Assembly (NCBI RefSeq): GCF_004359215.1
Contig: NW_027152056.1
Coordinates: 1-52,486, forward strand
Direction of reading: 5' to 3'
Length of the DNA: 52,486 nucleotides
Source: Bremia lactucae
Taxonomy: Eukaryota; Oomycota; Peronosporomycetes; Peronosporales; Peronosporaceae
Below the pieces are notes generated by a model. That model saw only the letters and a list, made by a program, of their open reading frames with translations. It had not been told where the DNA came from and did not search any database. The translations under genes and the position numbers were made by a program. Every line of letters starts with the position of its first letter. The first letter of the stretch is position 1. Below, piece after piece: positions 1 to 10,790 of the stretch.

Positions 1-2
1 TT

Positions 3-140
3 CGCTTTGATTACGCCAAGCTTAAGACCAAAGGCCTGTTACGTCCGGCATTTAAGCCACAAAACGAGGAAAGGCCTAGCCGATATTTCAGTGCTTCGAT
101 TGACCGTATAACCATGGATAAAGCCGCACTGAGGCTATAG
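3..140 (+). CDS. C-terminal end of an antisense ORF of the family II element (partial)
   Basis: An open frame enters from the left edge and stops at TAG 138-140; 45 residues are visible. It starts RFDYAKLKTKGLL and ends KAALRL. A second copy at 40113-40247 reads RFDFAKLKAQGQL and ends LEAALRL before the same TAG, and a decayed third copy lies near 45300. The ORF runs opposite to gag-pol and overlaps the tail of pol (11-475, minus). I do not recognise the product. Confidence 0.55.
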   Translation, partial: RFDYAKLKTKGLLRPAFKPQNEERPSRYFSASIDRITMDKAALRL

Positions 141-250
141 ATCCACCTAATCCCACTTCTAGTGGTGAAAAGCGTCTTTGACGCAAGTTGACTCTGAGCT
201 TGGCGATCGAAAACGTCAACGGCGTACGGGCAATCTTGCTGAAGAGGTAC

Positions 251-475
251 CTCAAACTCCCAAGAGCTTTCAAAAGAGGGGTACCCCTGCCACTTCACCA
301 GATACTGGTATTGGCCCTTACGACGACGTCGCTTTAAAAGTTTCTCCACGTGAAACTGAAGGTACCCTCGCGCATTAAGCATCGCGGGAGGGGGCCGAAA
401 TCTGGATGGAAGCATTTGATGCTCAAGAGCACGAAGTGCAACTTCTTCGTGAGAGCCTTGCTCGGGTGAGGGCAC
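251..475 (-). pseudogene. Chromodomain at the C-terminus of family II pol
   Basis: The minus frame 475-11 contains a chromodomain at about residues 41-75. Its core YLVKWQGYPSFESSWE has the aromatic and acidic residues typical of a methyl-lysine-binding cage. In chromoviruses this domain follows the integrase and is thought to direct insertion to heterochromatin. The frame continues about 75 residues beyond the domain without a stop, overlapping the antisense ORF. The upstream link to the SH3-like tail (528-776) is broken. Confidence 0.85.
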
Positions 476-527
476 TTTTGAGGCGGTTCAAAACCTTCTT
501 TCGATGCTAGAACATCAGCAACCTCGT

Positions 528-776
528 TTAGAGGGCCATTTGGACATCCTGGTGAGGATGCAGAAATCTGCGGCTTAACCGCCTGTCTCGGCGCAACCGC
601 GTTAAGTCCATGTGGGAAGGATCCCGATATGGCTTAAGCAAGCCGACGTAGAACACTGGGTGTGTACGCAGCTTGCTAGGAAGGTTAAGCGTGTAAGCTA
701 GGGTCTTCTTGGCCATGACCGTAAATTGTCCAATAAAGCGCGGGCGCAATTTGGTCTTGAAGATCGCGAAAACCAA
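528..776 (-). pseudogene. Integrase C-terminal SH3-like (GPY/F-type) segment
   Basis: The frame carries a block with IGQFTV, LPSKLRTHPVFYVGLLKPY, matching the SH3-like DNA-binding end of Gypsy integrases. It lies between the integrase core (1109-1423) and the chromodomain, as expected. Stops separate it from both neighbours. Confidence 0.8.
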
Positions 777-1099
777 GTTAATAGGTTAATTCTTAGCTTT
801 TAATTAAAGGTAATCTCCGACCACATAAGCATTAATACAGCTTCTGCTTTTGGCATATGCTTTTTCTTTTTGTTTGTCTTGGCTATCAGCCATCATGTCA
901 CGTACATGTCTTAAGACACTAAATTGTATTGCGATAAACTCGCTTACTTGTTTCCAAATGGTAAATAGGGCTAATATCAGCAAGCTCATCGGCTTATTCT
1001 CCCCTACCAGCCCTAAGCCACGCAGTGGTATCGTTAACGGAACGCGTGGGTGGGTGAGGCCGTTGACATAGAGCGGAGTGTAGCCTGTAGAGGCATGGA

Positions 1100-1900
1100 C
1101 AGCGTTATTTAACGCAAATTATCCCACTGGAAGCATTGAGCTCCAGTGCTTTGGTGTTGGAACACACACACTGCGTAAAATGTTTTTAATGACGCAATTG
1201 ACACGTTCAGTTTGACCATCGGTCTGCGAATGGTCTGCAGTGGACATATCCAATCTGGTACCCAGCACTCGGAAATCGATTGCCAGAATTTACCCGTGAA
1301 ACGGGGGTCCCGATCAGAAACGTTTGCCACTGGCAAACCGTGCTGTCGAAATACACGATCGATGAACAGCCTTGCTGTACCTTCACCATCAATAGTATCC
1401 GGCACGGCCGCTAAGTGTGCCATTTAGCTCAATCGGTCAACAAAGACAACTATGCCGGTGTTACTGGTCGAATCTTTCGGTGGACCGAAAACAAATCCAT
1501 ACTAATGGACTTCCAACACCCTATGGGTACGGACAGACTTGCCAGTGACGCAGCAGCATGCGCCGAGGGCTTAACCCGTTGGCAAGTTTCGCACGTGCGA
1601 ACCTATGTGCTGACCCATTTATAAAGTTTGAGCCACCAATAAATCTGCCTTACAGAGCCGTAGGTCATTTCTCTACCGAGATGACCACCAAGGACTGTAT
1701 CGTGCCTCATAGAAGATTCGGTACTTTAAATTCTCAACATGAGGAACAACGACAGGTGGAGGATCCACAGCGTCCGCGCAATAAAGCAATAGGTCTTTAT
1801 CGATAAACAATCGACATAACCTTGCGCGCAAACGTGCCGGCAATTTAAAACCCGAGTCAGAGTTCTTTAAAGCTCGTAGCAGAGCTACACACTGTTCATC
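1100..1900 (-). pseudogene. Family II integrase: zinc finger and catalytic core, broken
   Basis: On the minus strand the zinc-finger end reads CETCQRVKPS (about 1560-1610). The core includes a block with HGLPVANVSDRDPRFTGKFW (1109-1423), which surrounds the second catalytic Asp of the DDE triad. Frames shift several times, so no integrase could be made from this copy. Confidence 0.8.
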
Positions 1901-2049
1901 CTTGGCTTAAGCCAGACGGATTAAGTCAGCAATAGGCGACATGATAGTCGTTAAATGAGAGAGCTCATAATCCGGCCTGCGTAATAACGCATTGGCCAAA
2001 GCATTCTGCTTGTCAAGTTTATACTAAACCTCGAAGTTGTATTTGATGA

Positions 2050-2606
2050 AAAAAGATAGCCATCGGGCCATTCTCTGCATGGGTTAAGGCGACTTAGTCG
2101 CCGTGCGTAATGACGCGTGATCTGTCCATATCACAAACGGCTTAGAGCCTATCAGACGAACTCTGAATTTGGCGAGAGCATACTTCATAGCAAGTAACTC
2201 TTTGTCATGAACTGATTAGTTCTTTTCCGCAGCTTTAAGCTGTCTAGACTCGAACGCAATAACACGTTCATGCCCATCAACATCTGTTTGTAACAGAGCA
2301 CTGCCAATGGCAAAATCTGATTCGTCACAGACGACACTTAAAAGGCCAATTTGTGCTTGGCAGTGCCAGAATCGGGGCATGGGCTGGCTCAGAATAAATG
2401 GTATCGGTATGCTTAGCACATGAGACTATCCTTAACTGGTCGAAAAGCATTATTTTCGGTGCTAGTCCAGCACCATTCTGTATCCTTTTTAAGGAGATTA
2501 GATAATGGCCTAGCCAAATCAGCGTAATTTTTCGCTGTATTTGTGTAATTAATTGGCGAGACCCAATTACGCAAATCCTTTTGGCTTTTAAGAACCGGTC
2601 AATCAA
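2050..2606 (-). pseudogene. Family II RNase H segment, broken
   Basis: The minus frame 2419-2216 reads VVCDESDFAIGSALLQTDVD, then VIAFESRQLKAAEKN, the first strands of Ty3-type RNase H with its catalytic Asp. A second frame (2606-2325) holds the RT-RNase H connection. Later RNase H motifs are recognisable only as decayed DNA down to about 2050. Confidence 0.75.
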
Positions 2607-2639
2607 CTATGGCTTTTACCTTAGCGGGATCCACTCTAA

Positions 2640-3455
2640 GGCCTCGCTTTCCAATGAAGCATCCTAAAAAAAATTTCGTCTGTGCTAAAATGCATTTAGA
2701 TGCATTGGCATACAATCTGTTTTGTGCGCATACACTCGAGCACTGCTCGCAAATGGTCAAAATGGTTTTCCATATCCGACCGACCCTGGTCCGCACGGCT
2801 ATGGACAAAAATGTCATCGAAATTAGTCTGTGCGTAACCTCGATGAGGGCGGAACAGTTGCGTTACTAGACGATTCAATGTTGCCGGGGCGTTGTGAAGC
2901 CCTTGTGGCATACCGAACCACTCCCTAAGCATTCCACTTGGGTGGTAACCGCTGTAAGCGGGATATCGCTAGCTCGCATGAGCAGTTGGTAGTAACCATC
3001 AACTTAGTCAAGAATACTGTACATTGTACATCCCCCTATATTGTTCTATAGAACATCCTTTCTAGGAATGGGAGTTTGTGCTGGTATAGTGGCAGCATTA
3101 AGCTTATTGTAAGCATGTACAATGCGCTGTTTACCATTAGCTTTTTGACACAAAATGTCGGTGTCGAATGAGGACATTTGCTCTCTCGTACCATTCCAGC
3201 CTCGTGCTTAGCACGGAAGAAATCGTCAATGACGTCACACTGCTCCCTTGGTAAAGGCCATTGTCTTGTGTCACAGTATTTGGTTCCCGGAACCAAGTCA
3301 ATTTTATGACGAACACCTCTATCCGGAGGTAAAACAGATTGTGGGTTATTACATACCACATCTTGGGATTCCTTAATTAAGGAATAATAAGGGATCCGTA
3401 GGATCTTTAAGGATCGATGACCCACTTCGCGCACTAAGTGCAGCTTTTGTGTCAT
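2640..3455 (-). pseudogene. Family II reverse transcriptase, broken
   Basis: The fingers begin at 3455 with LVPGTKYCDTRQWPLPREQ. The palm lies at 2932-2696 with WFGMPQGLHNAPATLNRL and the polymerase box as FDDIFVHS, so both catalytic Asp residues are present. A frameshift near 3040 and stops separate the two halves. This is the best preserved RT of family II in the window. Confidence 0.85.
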
Positions 3456-4113
3456 CCAGGACAGCTTCGTCGAGAAGTGACGATGAGTTTAACTCAACCA
3501 TAGGTCAAATGACCACCGTTTCAGATAAGTCACCAGCTTTTGAGGCTCACCGCACTCATCAATAGACATTTCGTCTAGCTCTAAAAGAGCATGTAACGAG
3601 GGGATTACCGCAAGGCTAACTTCCTCTTCAATGTTACCGGTTACGCCATTTACAAGCGTATGTAATTGCTCACTCGTATCACTTGGTGAGGGTATACACG
3701 CTTCGTGTCCATCCTGTCTTGGAGTGGAGACAATACGCCTCTAAGAGGCCGGGACATTCACGTCCCCGAATTTTCCAGCCTGGTTTGGTTCTATTCAAGA
3801 CATGGTGTCTAATTTGACATCCGACAAGGAGTTAGGTAAATCAACCTCCTTATCCAGCGAACGCTTACGTGTCGCTTTACGAGCATAAGATAGGTTTGAT
3901 TCAAATGCCCTGGCGAACCGCCAATAGTGTCACTATTGACACTCAGTATGGTGCCACCTCGGCCGACCATACTCGGTGGACTTAGACGTGCCACTCCACG
4001 TATCTCAGTGATATTGCACCCTTGATGATTCGGCCTTAGGCCAACAATGCTTTCAGCATTTAGTGAATCGTTATTATAACGAGTGTCACTCGACGGAGTA
4101 CGTGCCGTTCCAC

Positions 4114-4996
4114 TTATTTCTGCTGAGTCGGGCACATAATTAATGTTTTATTAACATTAGCGTTTGTTAACTCAGACATGCCAATGTCTAAAACACTGAC
4201 AGCCTCATTCAATGATCCGCGCCGATAGCGCTTTTGTTGCCTAGCAAAGGTGGGTTCATGACTCTCCAAAACTTTGCTAGTAACATTGCGCGTGGTGCCT
4301 AAGGTCTTAGACCTCCAATCGATCCATGGCTCATGGTGTTTACTCCAGGCCATACCAAGGATGAGATCATATCTCGAATCCAAATCAAGGACGAGACAGC
4401 GTTCCATACTTTCAAAGTCCAGAAACTTTATATTAAGTTCATTGGAACTTGGGAACAGTGACACGAGTCCCAGTCGCTCAGCGAACAGTGATTGTATCAC
4501 CTTTATGCGCTCTAAGCGCCTCAATTTATTGTTGACTTCCTTCAAGGAAAAGGCGTCGAGCTTAATTGCAAGACGCTCCTGAGTCAATTAAAATTGACCA
4601 CGGCTTATCAAAGCCCTTTACAGTCGCTTGAGCGACTAGCAAGCCAGGCTTGTACTCTCGCCCCGTGCCATTGAACACTGAGCTAATTGGGGCTAGGTTC
4701 TGTTTACTCGCACCTCCTCGATGTTCAACAGAGCCTAGGTCTTCCCCCGTAGGGCACCCGCACCTACTGGGTATCGACGTTTTCCCGCACCTTTTGGGTA
4801 ACGACGTTTTCCCGCACCGTACCAGATCTCTGGTATAGGTCGGAGCTGAACTCTTTAGAGCTTTACGCGAATTTCGAAGAGGGCAGGCAGGGCGTAAATG
4901 TTTCGTGCTTTCGCACATATAACATCTACGGATGGTCTTATGCTGTTCCACAGCTTGTAGTGCCTCTTCTCCTTCCTCAACGAGGCTTAAATCCAT
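4114..4996 (-). pseudogene. Family II nucleocapsid knuckle and aspartic protease
   Basis: A CCHC zinc knuckle, CYMCESTKHLRPAC, lies at 4883-4924 and is the nucleic-acid-binding part of Gag. Downstream the frame reaches SILIDSGASC, the protease active-site strand (D-S-G). After a frameshift near 4565-4590 the protease continues to DLILGMAWS, the second strand of retropepsins. The remainder to 4114 is the protease-RT linker. Confidence 0.85.
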
Positions 4997-4999
4997 CCT

Positions 5000-5838
5000 A
5001 GGATGAGGTCATACGGACTCGCCAAGGTTCCGCTCTATTAGACGGAACCCATGTGCTCATAGAGCTTGTTCGGTAGACAGGCGTGCTTACGCGAGCAGAC
5101 TTAAAGTCAAACTCGGCGCGTAGCGCTATGGCAACTGCCTCTTTGAACGTAGCCGGATGAGATCGGAACAATTCCGTCCGGGCAACGCCCTCATTGAGAC
5201 CCCCCATAAAGATGGTCACCACAATTGCTTCTTGCACCGGGTCTTGATGCATAGATGCAATGAGAGTTCTCAACTCCTGGACAAATTCCCCTAGGGTTCT
5301 CTTACCCTGTTGAGTCGCTAGGAGCCGTGCCTGCATGCGAAAGGCCTGATCAGGCGATGCAAACATGCTGGTCATTTGCTGGTTTAGCGAATACCATTAG
5401 GGAAAAGCGTCGTATTTGGACGTGCTGCACGATAGTGGCCACTCCATGGCTCTACCTCCAAGTTTGGAAATGGCCATATCCACCTTTTGCCGGTCTGTTA
5501 AGAACAAGGCGGAATCAATGGAAATTTCGATCTGCTTAATCCAAAAGGGAGATTCTCTCCCTCTTTTCCCTCAAATGTTTTCACATTTACAGTTAGGGGG
5601 CGAGCCCTCGGCTCTGAGCCAGGTACAGAGATGTACCGGGTTGGCATAAATACCGCTAAATGGTCCTGTATCTGACTGATCAGAGAGGCTTCGTACCGCA
5701 TGAAAGCTTCAAGCCTTGCATGCAGGACCTCTGGTCCCTAGATGATAATAAATTTCACGTGCTCAAGCCCGAATAAGTTTTTTTGAGCTTGTCGTAAGCG
5801 GCGCGTTGCGCTTCTGACAGTTCTGGAACCTCTTCCAT
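5000..5838 (-). pseudogene. Family II gag, broken
   Basis: ATG at 5836-5838 opens MEEVPELSEAQRAAYDKLKK, and the same start is repeated in plus orientation at 16532. After several stops the capsid-like core appears at 5375-4998 (ARLLATQQGKRTLGEFVQ, then IFMGGLNEGVARTELFR), typical of the retrotrans_gag family. The start lies about 60 bp inside the LTR, with the primer site between. Confidence 0.75.
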
Positions 5839-5879
5839 TTACGTGAGAAATTAGTCTTTTAAAGACTCAGGCGTAGATT

Positions 5880-5898
5880 GACTACTAGTACTACCAGG
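5880..5898 (-). other. Predicted primer binding site, family II
   Basis: Immediately inside the 5' LTR the minus strand reads CCTGGTAGTACTAGTAGTC. The TGG two bases in would pair with a tRNA CCA end. Families I and III carry a related sequence at the same place. I cannot name the tRNA. Confidence 0.45.
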
Positions 5899-6387
5899 TG
5901 TAGCGGACCTACCTCGCTCCTAAAGTCAGAGGAAGACTTTCAGACTCAGAGAGTCACTTAGTTCTATTGAACTAATGGGTTTAACAACTCAGGGAGTCGT
6001 ACAAGCTACAAAAGCTTAAGGAATCCTTGTTGAAGGAATTCAAGGGTTTGTAGAACCAAGTGGCAACTAGTGCCCAAGAGGATATACCTTAGAAAGCTTC
6101 TATCTCTTACATATTAATGCGCAAGCCTTAGGAAGGCACTTAACGCTTTAAGATCAAAAGGGGAACTGCACTTTATTTAATTATTAAAATCTAAAATCTT
6201 ATACTAGGTAATTAAAATAGAGTTTGGCCGCCAGATCTATACCTGGCGGCGACCACATTTGTTACCCATAATAAATGGGATTTAAGTAACTAAAAAAAAA
6301 CTGTTCAAAAATTAGATAAAGGGTATTTTACCCATAAAGCAAATGTACCACAATAACGGTTCTCCAACCGATGTGTGCCCCGTTACA
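5899..6387 (-). repeat. Family II LTR (5' LTR of the 1-6387 element)
   Basis: About 489 bp. On the minus strand it starts TGTAACGGGGCACAC and ends GTCCGCTACA, with TG...CA termini. A second near-full copy is at 38856-39338. Gag and the primer site lie directly inside, so this is the 5' LTR. Confidence 0.88.
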
Positions 6388-7300
6388 TGCGTAGTGGCAA
6401 AGTCAAGCAGATCTGCGTACTTGTCAGTCATGCCACAGGGACTTAGAAATGTCTCTGCGACATTTAACAGATGTGTTCGGCCATAGCATGGTCATCAGCT
6501 CGCACGGTACTGATTCAGGAAGACATCCTTAATTTCTATTGAATCCTTATAAAAAGGGTTTGTCTTCAAAGGCTCCCAGGATTGGGACGTAAGACGTTCA
6601 ATCCGAGTCTTCTCATCAAGAAAACTTTCGTCTATCGATGGGTTGCTCAGAACCCGTTCGTTCTCAAAAAATACTATTGCCGACCGAATATCATCCACGT
6701 AGTTGTCATCTCCCATATAATACCCCTTGGTGTGCTTACTGCTGTGAACGGGATATTTTGTATGCGCATAAAGATTTGATAGAATCCATCCATCAGACCC
6801 ATTGACGATAAGACTATACTCTTTGACATACCTTCAATGAATACATCCTTTCGTAGTATCGGCGTTTGAGCCGTTACCGTTGCAGCGATCATTGAATGCA
6901 TGCACATTCCGCCATCCTCCTGTTGCTTAACGCACACAGAAGGTCGGAGAGCTATGTGGAGAAGATGATTCCTCACATGGCTTGCTGCTAAGCGATCGGC
7001 AGAGAATTTGTCGATCGCTATTACTTGTTAACGAGGCAATGGCCATTGCTTCATGACACAGTATTTCGAACCTGATATCAGGTCTGTTTCGTATCGAGCG
7101 CCTTTATCCATACGCAAAATGAAAAGTCGAACTCTAGTACATCGTACCCACGTCCGAAATGTTCTTACACTTATGCGTAAGCACAAGTTGTATGCATTTC
7201 TCAAGAAGTGTAAATTCGCTGCAAGCGTAGTACCACTTCTTGGGTTCATCGTGATTAAACACGGTGTACGCCCGGATTCGGAAATATCAAGGTAATCACC
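6388..7300. pseudogene. Family III RT with internally inverted, reordered blocks
   Basis: From left to right: a plus-strand linker scrap (6388-6435); a plus RT palm scrap with MPQGLRNVSATFNRCV (about 6443-6490); a minus-strand linker block (6716-6495, DDNYVDDIRSAIVFFENERV); a minus-strand RT fingers block (about 7110-6735, GSKYCVMKQWPLPR to NIPFTAVSTP); then plus-strand thumb (about 7115-7300, MRKHKLYAFLKKCKF). The segment carrying the YxDD box is missing. The colinear order can be seen at 13976-14900. Confidence 0.8.
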
Positions 7301-7468
7301 GATTGGCCTGTGCCAGCCGATGTAAAGGGACCTAGAAAGTTCTTCGGCTTAGCGGCGTACCTTCACGAGTACTTACGCAATAACGCCGAAATGATAGTAC
7401 ATAATTTCTTCTTTAGTTGAAAAAAAAACATGTGAAGTGCTCATGGAACGCAGATTGTCAGCGTTCTT

Positions 7469-7959
7469 TTGAGGGTATTAGCAAGCTTGATGCATTCGCC
7501 AATCCTGGCGATTGTTGACCAAGACCGACCATTTCATGTGGTCTGTGACGCCAGGGATTGTGAAATCGGCTATGCGTTAATGCAATATGACACAGACGGC
7601 GCAGAGCGCAGCGTCTGTTATCAATTGCGTCAGCTTCAACCAGCTAAAAGCAACTGTTTAGTGCATGACAAGGAGCTCCTTGCCATGAAATATGCACTGG
7701 CTAAGTTTAGGTCTATCTCTTGAGAGATAGACCGTTTATTGTATATACGGACCATGCGTCTTCACTTACCGTCGTAAACAGTCCACACCTTTCGCAAAGA
7801 ATCGCGAGATGGTTGTCTTTCTTCGCGGAGTATAGCTTCTTTGTGGAGTTTATAAATCAGGAAGACTTAACGTCGTCTCTGATGTTCTTTCACGCCGGCC
7901 TGATTTTGATCCGGCTGCGCAAATCAACAGTGAGCATAAGCCCACTGTTGCAACAATAA
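7469..7959 (+). pseudogene. Family III RNase H, one frameshift
   Basis: Frame 7469-7723 holds FHVVCDARDCEIGYALMQYD and HDKELLAMKYAL. Frame 7720-7959 continues with FIVYTDHASS and SFFAEYSF. The catalytic Asp, Glu and Asp are visible, but a frameshift near 7720 splits the domain. The intact version lies at 15149-15610. Confidence 0.85.
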
Positions 7960-8030
7960 GTGTTCCGTCGTCAACATTACTCGACGACGTTAGAAGAGCT
8001 TATCAAGAAGATACGGCTCTCAAAGGGCTG

Positions 8031-9040
8031 ATGGATAACCTTAAAAATCCATCCCAACAATCCCTAAAAGGATTGTCGAAATTGTATGGATCCTCAACAG
8101 ATCGATTCACAACACGCAATGGGTCACTGTATTACACAGTTATTGCTAACGACAAACCTCGTGTCATCATCCCCACCCATAATGATATGCGTTTACGCAT
8201 CATACATGAGTGCCACGATGCACCAATAAGTGGTCATCGTGGACGTGAGGAGACCTATCTCACAATAAGCTGCGACATCTACTGGCCACGCCAGTATGCT
8301 TTCGTCCCCAAGTACATACGTGCTTGCGAAATTTGTCAACGGGTGAAGCCCAGTGCTCCATCTCGTGCTCCGTTTCAACATCTGCCTGTTCCGGCAGAGC
8401 GTTGGCAATCTGAATCCATGGACTTGTCTTCGGATTTCCCGACGACGAACATAAGAATAATTGTATTCTTATTTTTGTTGATCGTTTTAGCAAAACAGTA
8501 ATCTTGCTGCAGTACCGGAGTCGACCACAGCCAAAGGCTGTGGTCGTGTCTTTGTTGACATGATATTTCGACTCCATGCGTTACCCCGCGAACTGGTCTC
8601 AGAACGAGACCCTAGCTTCACGGCGAAATTTTGACAAACTGTGTTTAAATCATTTGGAACACAGTTGAAAATATCAACTTTTGATCATCCTGAAACAGAT
8701 GGTCAGACGGAGCGAATAAATCGTATTCTTGAAGAGATACTTCGCGGATACGTCCACTCTTTTAAGAGTTTGAGCGAGTAATTGCCGATGGTGGAATTTG
8801 CCATCAACAGTTTTGTGCATGCATCTACAAAGCATGCACCGAAGGCTTACGCCACCCACCTATACCTACCCTGTTTGAGAGTAACTCTTATTCAGGGGGG
8901 AACTCGCTCGAGCAAAAAACCTGTTAGCTCGTGCTCATCACGCATTAGCCCTAAGGTCAATGCGAAGGATACCAATGTTGATTTAAGTAACGTTGAAGTA
9001 GACAAATTCATAATAATAATAATGCTATCACTGACTTGAC
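8031..9040 (+). pseudogene. Family III integrase, broken
   Basis: The zinc-binding HHCC module is at 8160-8350 (IIHECHDAPISGHRG, then CEICQRVKPS). The core begins near 8415 with SMDLSSDFP. After frameshifts, HPETDGQTERINRILEEIL near 8690-8740 carries the catalytic Glu. Several stops rule out a working enzyme. Confidence 0.85.
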
Positions 9041-9279
9041 AACGATGCTGAAAGACTCAGCATCGAAAACATTATTATTAATGAGTACGATGATACTCTC
9101 AATAATGAAGAGATTGATATCTCTGCAGTGTGAGCCGGTCGCACTGAAAACATTTAAAAGTCCGAGTTAGCAGCTGATTTCCTGTTAGCTAGAGAAGCAG
9201 TGGTCCGTTTCGTAAAGAATTGTATCGCTGATGAGGTGGCTCGACAGAAATGGAACTCTGACAAAAATGGAAGAGCAAA

Positions 9280-9650
9280 TATGCTTTCATTTATTGTTAA
9301 TAACCTAGTTCTTATGTCTACGATAAACTTACCAAAACATGTAGTGACGAATGTAGGCAGTAGTAAATTTCTGCCCAGATATATCGGCCCGTTTCCGGGT
9401 ACTACATCGCAAAGGCAATGCGTACACGATCGAGCTGCCTCGTCGGATGCGTTCGCATTTAACGTTTTTATGTCGTTTCCGCCCGTACCATCAGTACGAG
9501 GCTTCTTCCGATTCCGGATTACACCGGAACGGTCAAGGGCATCCGCCAAAGCCTGATGGTTCCGAGCCAAAGCCTTATTGTTACGGAACAGAGTCTGATT
9601 CTCTTGAACCAGACGATCCACTCTTTCCTCCAATCGAGATCTTCTGACGA
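9280..9650 (+). pseudogene. Family III integrase SH3-like tail and linker
   Basis: NLVLMSTINLPKHVVTNVGS and RYIGPF (about 9300-9395) match the SH3-like end of integrase. A frame change leads to MRSHLTFLCRFRPYHQYEAS (9447 on) and an acidic, proline-rich linker towards the chromodomain. The same block recurs at 16800-17000 in the family I chimera. Confidence 0.75.
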
Positions 9651-9888
9651 GATGTCACGAGGTCGTTTTGAAGGGACTAATGTGTCCTTTCGTTCCCCAG
9701 TTGATCCGTCGCAACCTGCGCACAATTTATCAACTGGTCACGAAAAACATTATTTACGGTCAATGCTAACTCGCGGCGACAGGATCGCTCGTGACCAATA
9801 TCATTCCTCAAATAAAAAAGGGTGTAATCCAAATCACGATGTTGATCGAATGGGGTGAACCCTTCCTCCCGATTCGAGTGGTGAGAAG

Positions 9889-10015
9889 CGTTTTCTTGTT
9901 GAAAGCTTCTCGAATCACCGTGAGGAATAGGGATTTGGAACGAATTATCTCGTTCGTTGGCGAGGGTATCCACCCTCGCATGATAGTTGGGAACCTCGTT
10001 CCCAACTGATCTTGG
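9889..10015 (+). pseudogene. Family III chromodomain with one stop
   Basis: In the frame through 9946 the sequence reads YLVRWRGYPPSHDSWEPRSQ, a clear chromodomain core. It is preceded by RFLVES and NHREE and then a TAG at 9928-9930. Longer open frames on the opposite strand here are shadows. Confidence 0.82.
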
Positions 10016-10507
10016 GCGTTACGGGTCTCGTCTTGCAGTACGACGAGTCCCATTCTCCTCGACAGAAGGTCCATCGGAGAACGAGCGCTTCCTCGTAAAG
10101 GATTGGAGGTTCTCAATCCCTTGACGCATCTCGATAGAAACAAGCGTTCTTCAATGAGGATCTTTGAGAGAAAATGCTTCCTTAGGGGCAAGACCTCACT
10201 CCGGTGACGTTAGTATGCGTCACTTGGAACTAAGTGGTCGCGAAGGAAAAGTGCTGCTGGTGGTGCTAGTTTGCTTTACCAGGAAAGGACTAATTTTAGG
10301 GATCGCTCCAAGGGCCAAGTTAGCGTTAGCGTCAACATAAGCCTCAACAGGGGAGGGACCGCAATACGTTGCGGTTCGCTCCTGAAAAGAGGCCTAGGTC
10401 GCCCTCTAAGAATAGCCTTATTCGTTGGTCTGGTATGACCAACGATCGATATCATATTTGGCTATTCGACTCATCCAGGCTTCACAAGCCTGGTGAGGAT
10501 GAGACAT
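10016..10507. other. Post-chromodomain spacer of the family III element
   Basis: The pol frame runs to a TAA near 10096. Beyond it the reading is broken in all frames, and I see no recognisable domain before the conserved module at 10510. Confidence 0.5.
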
Positions 10508-10509
10508 AA

Positions 10510-10770
10510 TTCTTCATCGATGCCTTTTTTCAGCATCGGTTGTACACTTCTAAACGAGCAAAGGATATCAAATCTTTGGTCCAAGTTTGGACAGCCTTTG
10601 TACAGAATGTACAAAACATAGGCCGTGAGGTCTGGTTTGACAAGCCAAATGCTTTCCGTAAACGTTTCGAGAAACGGATCGTAGTCGGTGCACGCTTTAA
10701 GTTGCGCCGTAAGTCTAGAGGCAGAAATTCCTTGCCTCTCGTGGAGGGACTCATGCCCATGCTGTTTTAA
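10510..10770 (+). CDS. Extra ORF module X between chromodomain and 3' LTR (family III, sense)
   Basis: The frame opens after TAA 10507-10509 and reads FFIDAFFQHRLYTSKRAK, then VQVWTAFVQNV, NAFRKRFEKR and GARFKLRRKSR, ending at TAA 10768-10770. There is no in-frame ATG near the start, so it may be an exon or a frameshifted remnant. A clearly related sequence (FFKHRW, MQAWSAFIRNV, NAIRVKFEKR, GARY) is encoded on the opposite strand relative to pol at 17694-17985. It is basic and aromatic. I recognise no family. Confidence 0.5.
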   Translation, partial: FFIDAFFQHRLYTSKRAKDIKSLVQVWTAFVQNVQNIGREVWFDKPNAFRKRFEKRIVVGARFKLRRKSRGRNSLPLVEGLMPMLF

Positions 10771-10790
10771 AGGTGCAGACCAGAATCAAC

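Larger units (their letters stand above)
1..6387 (-). mobile_element. Family II Ty3/Gypsy chromovirus-like element, degenerate, 3' end outside window
   Basis: Minus-strand element read from its 5' LTR (5899-6387) leftwards through gag, a CCHC knuckle, protease, RT, RNase H, integrase, an SH3-like tail and a chromodomain. The domain order is that of Ty3/Gypsy chromoviruses. Every long frame is broken by stops or shifts, so it is a dead copy. The 3' LTR is beyond the left edge. At its right end the LTR abuts family III sequence (6388 onward resembles 13985 onward), so this copy inserted into an older family III element. Confidence 0.9.

Noticed and set aside
9154..9633. Minus-strand frame with a coiled-coil-like start (MEERVDRLVQENQTLF) and a similar one at 17031-17483
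   Set aside because: They lie opposite the integrase-chromodomain linker, and the visible similarity between the two is explained by the conserved sense coding. I see no independent support for an antisense protein here.
9677..10191. Long minus frames over the family III chromodomain
   Set aside because: The plus strand contains an unmistakable chromodomain in the same place, so the minus frames are shadows.
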